From: an uncultured Paracoccaceae bacterium
Lineage (GTDB): Bacteria > Pseudomonadota > Alphaproteobacteria > Rhodobacterales > Rhodobacteraceae
Direction of reading: 5' to 3'
NCBI GenBank assembly: GCA_947493745.1
Contig: CANLSM010000011.1
Coordinates: 1 to 64,000, forward strand
DNA: 64,000 nt
The notes below the pieces were generated by a model that was given only the letters and a program-made list of their open reading frames with translations, made no database searches and was not told the origin of the DNA. Below, piece after piece: positions 62,015 through 64,000 of this stretch (the first letter of the stretch is position 1; each line of letters begins with the position of its first letter). Made by a program: the position numbers and the translations under genes.

Positions 62015-63088
62015 TCAGTCCGAAAGCTTGCCGTCCATCTTCAGGCCAACCAGTATGCGCGACAGGATCTCGGGTTGAAGCCTTGAGATCTGCTGCGCCG
62101 TCTTGACCTGAATGTCGAGATGCCTGGACAACTCATCGACATCCGACTTGCGCGCGTTCAGCCATGCGGCGAGGCTTTCGGCATCCGGCAGGTGCTCCCG
62201 CGACCGGAACTCCGTGACCGCCTGAAGCATGGTTTCCGGCCCGTCGGATGCAGGGTGCGTCCGCGCCAGATTGATGGCCAGGGTCTCGACGATTGCCTGG
62301 GTCTGGCGCGCCTCGAACTCTGCCGGGTCCAGAAGCGACAGCATGTCGAGCGCTTCTGCCGGGGCCAGCCGTGAAGCAATATCCCGGATCAGGCTCTGGA
62401 ATGCGTCCGTATGGCGAAAGACAAAGCCGGGGCGCTCTGGCAGTGCCCCGTTCGCATGGTCGGCCCGGACACGGTCAAGACAGGAAAGCGCATCGAGGCG
62501 CTTCTGATCGACCCAGTTGCCCGCATCGATCCATTGGGCGAAGTCCGCATTCGCGATCAGCTTCAGAAGTGCGTCACGGGTACGGTCGGGGTAGTGCAGG
62601 GCGGCGACCTCGGCCAGGGCCCTGCGCGCTTCATCCTCGCTCAGCACGTCTGCGGTCATCGCAGCATCCAGCGTCGCGCGGATATTGACCAGCGGATCGG
62701 AGAGGTTCGTATACCCTAACTCTGCCGGGGCATGGACAAGAGCCACCTCGTCGTCCTGATCGGTCTCACCACTTTGGTAGCGCTCGAAAACCTTGCCGAC
62801 ACCGACCATGCCGAAGGGGTGCAATTCGGCAGCTCTGAGGGCACCCATGCTGGAGGCGCCATAGACCGGGATGTCCTCGGAAAGCGCCCAGAGGATTTCC
62901 TTGTGGAAAACAGCCGGGACACCGTGAAAATAGCCATCGATGAGAACAATGGCGGAAGGCCCGGGCAGGGCTGCTTGCAGCACGTCGCCCTGAGCGGCAG
63001 GTGGCCGAAGCTCGAAGGACAGGCCGTCCGCCTCCTGTACCGGCGGGTCCGGTAGAGAAGGCCCGGCAAAGACGACGATGCGGCTCAT
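62015..63088 (-). CDS. TfuA-like protein, partner of YcaO
   Basis: A 357-residue protein. Residues 1-120 are a TfuA core domain: RIVVFAGPSL, VLIDGYFHGVPAVFHKEILWALSEDIPVYGASSMGALRAAEL and MVGVGKVFERYQSG. The rest is a helical extension of about 230 residues (ALLKLIANADFAQWID; FRSREHLPDAESLAAWLN). Its start overlaps the YcaO stop as ATGA. In characterised YcaO-TfuA pairs TfuA supplies sulfur, or assists it, so that YcaO installs a backbone thioamide; TfuA is also known from the trifolitoxin locus. The target here is unknown. Confidence 0.88.
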   Translation of the reverse strand: MSRIVVFAGPSLPDPPVQEADGLSFELRPPAAQGDVLQAALPGPSAIVLIDGYFHGVPAVFHKEILWALSEDIPVYGASSMGALRAAELHPFGMVGVGKVFERYQSGETDQDDEVALVHAPAELGYTNLSDPLVNIRATLDAAMTADVLSEDEARRALAEVAALHYPDRTRDALLKLIANADFAQWIDAGNWVDQKRLDALSCLDRVRADHANGALPERPGFVFRHTDAFQSLIRDIASRLAPAEALDMLSLLDPAEFEARQTQAIVETLAINLARTHPASDGPETMLQAVTEFRSREHLPDAESLAAWLNARKSDVDELSRHLDIQVKTAQQISRLQPEILSRILVGLKMDGKLSD

Positions 63089-64000
63089 GCCCGTGCCCTC
63101 GCGCCCGGGACATAGCCGGGCGCATCATGGTTCCCCTCCAGCCCGGGCACAAAGGCCCGCACCACATGAACTGGCATGTCCGGATCTGAGAGGTCGACCC
63201 AGAGCGGCGTCGGCAGATCGCGGTCGTGCAGACGGGCAATCAGCGTTTCGAGATCGCTTTGAAGATCGGGACCGGCCAAAGAGGTTTGATCGGTGAAATC
63301 ATGTGTGGCGGGTTCCTCAAGCTCCGACATCATGAAAGCCTGCATTTCGGAAGAGCGCGCTGCCTCGTACCCGGCCCAAGTCTGATCGTCCCGCGCGCCG
63401 GAGATATATGTCAGGCGTGTCTGAACGGCCTCGGTCAGCGCACGGGACAAGGCCACATCCGCATCCAGATGACACCCGGACCCCGCTGCCGGGTAGAATT
63501 CCCCGCCTGTCGGATCTGTGACCGAGGCCAGATAGCTCGGCACACCCAGATCGCTGGTGATGTCCCAGATGCCGACATGAAATCCGGTATCGTGCAGTTT
63601 TTGCATGACGCCATCCGCTTCACCTGCCGGGATCGTGTCGGGGTCTATGCGACGGCCTGCCGGACGCTTCATCTCCCGGATCGAGAGCGCGTCACGCTCG
63701 ATCAGTTCGCAGATGGCATGGATGAGGGCCTCGTCCCTGGTGTTGCCCGAGGCGAGACCGTTTGAACTGCGCAGGAACCCCCCGACCGAGGGCGCGAAGG
63801 GCAGGGTCAGGTCCATGTGGACCAGCTCATAGGGAACCTGCACGATCTGATCTGTCTTCACATCCCGGGCCTCGGCCCATGTGGTGCGCAAACCGGTGTC
63901 GATCGGCTCGGTCGTCATCCGGGGCAATGCCTCCAGCGGAGCGACGGGTATCCCCCAATTGGCAAGATCCTCAAGCGAGCCGTGCAGGATGGGCAATTTG
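63085..64000 (-). CDS. YcaO-domain protein, 3' part (starts beyond right edge)
   Basis: 304 residues are visible, with the frame open to the window end, so about 100 N-terminal residues are missing. FAPSVGGFLRSSNGLASGNTRDEALIHAICELIERDAL contains the ATP/Mg-binding Ser and Glu residues of YcaO enzymes, and GSGCHLDADVALSRALTEAVQTRL a second conserved segment. YcaO enzymes activate peptide backbone amides with ATP to form azoline rings or thioamides. The four-base overlap with the TfuA gene indicates a single functional unit of the thioamidation type. The C-terminus is short and lacks the proline-rich tail seen in azoline-forming YcaOs. Confidence 0.9.
   Translation of the reverse strand, partial: KLPILHGSLEDLANWGIPVAPLEALPRMTTEPIDTGLRTTWAEARDVKTDQIVQVPYELVHMDLTLPFAPSVGGFLRSSNGLASGNTRDEALIHAICELIERDALSIREMKRPAGRRIDPDTIPAGEADGVMQKLHDTGFHVGIWDITSDLGVPSYLASVTDPTGGEFYPAAGSGCHLDADVALSRALTEAVQTRLTYISGARDDQTWAGYEAARSSEMQAFMMSELEEPATHDFTDQTSLAGPDLQSDLETLIARLHDRDLPTPLWVDLSDPDMPVHVVRAFVPGLEGNHDAPGYVPGARARA

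Overview
The window reads as chromosome of a marine-type alphaproteobacterium, most likely Rhodobacteraceae (Roseobacter group). Evidence: high GC with uniform codon use, DUF2794 and DUF2783 proteins, FrcBCA and two-ATPase sugar ABC systems, a CtrA-type box, and a recurrent inverted repeat with core GCCTCCGGCGGGGAT. No rRNA, tRNA, CRISPR array, transposase or phage gene was found, and nothing looks clearly foreign. The assignment rests on protein families and gene order, not on a marker tree.

Layout. 1-956: 5' part of a cadherin-like secreted protein that runs off the left edge. 1072-6782: a sugar locus with a ROK regulator, frcBCA and a convergent xylulokinase. 6912-17906: a second sugar/polyol locus with a LacI regulator, TIM-barrel isomerase, Gfo/Idh/MocA dehydrogenase, a CUT1 ABC transporter with two different ATPases and a 62-residue membrane protein, and a fused dihydroxyacetone-type kinase; hairpins, operator-like direct repeats and two copies of a dispersed repeat lie between the genes. 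17968-19737: a secreted protein with two carbohydrate-binding-like repeats. 19939-25365: homogentisate (tyrosine/phenylalanine) catabolic operon behind a perfect 20-bp palindrome. 25417-27870: divergent glpR/glpD.

27894-43000: housekeeping and envelope genes: two paralogous lipoproteins, asd, a PagL-like outer-membrane protein, carbonic anhydrase, a degenerate Hpt-like protein behind a perfect CtrA-type box, M17 peptidase with NlpC/P60, gamma-glutamyltransferase, rsmD, ferredoxin reductase, peroxiredoxin, phhB, GNAT, GDPD, RidA and an ETHE1-like hydrolase. 43084-46106: type I secretion adaptor and ATPase, which could serve the two signal-peptide-less large proteins. 46325-57950: mlaA-mlaC, a PBP1A-type synthase, glnK-amtB, nadC, free-Met-sulfoxide reductase, ade-amn purine salvage, HU, and an EamA exporter. 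57947-61210: a 1087-residue SAM/class III cyclase/ATPase/TPR signalling protein.

61373-64000: an F420-type NADP reductase-like protein facing a YcaO-TfuA pair (YcaO cut by the right edge). That pair is the best candidate for an undescribed system because such pairs perform backbone thioamidation or cyclodehydration and no substrate is visible here. Other strong leads are the CtrA-box/degenerate-Hpt gene, the homogentisate-operon palindrome with a metal-motif-degenerate MBL protein downstream, and the dispersed inverted repeats.
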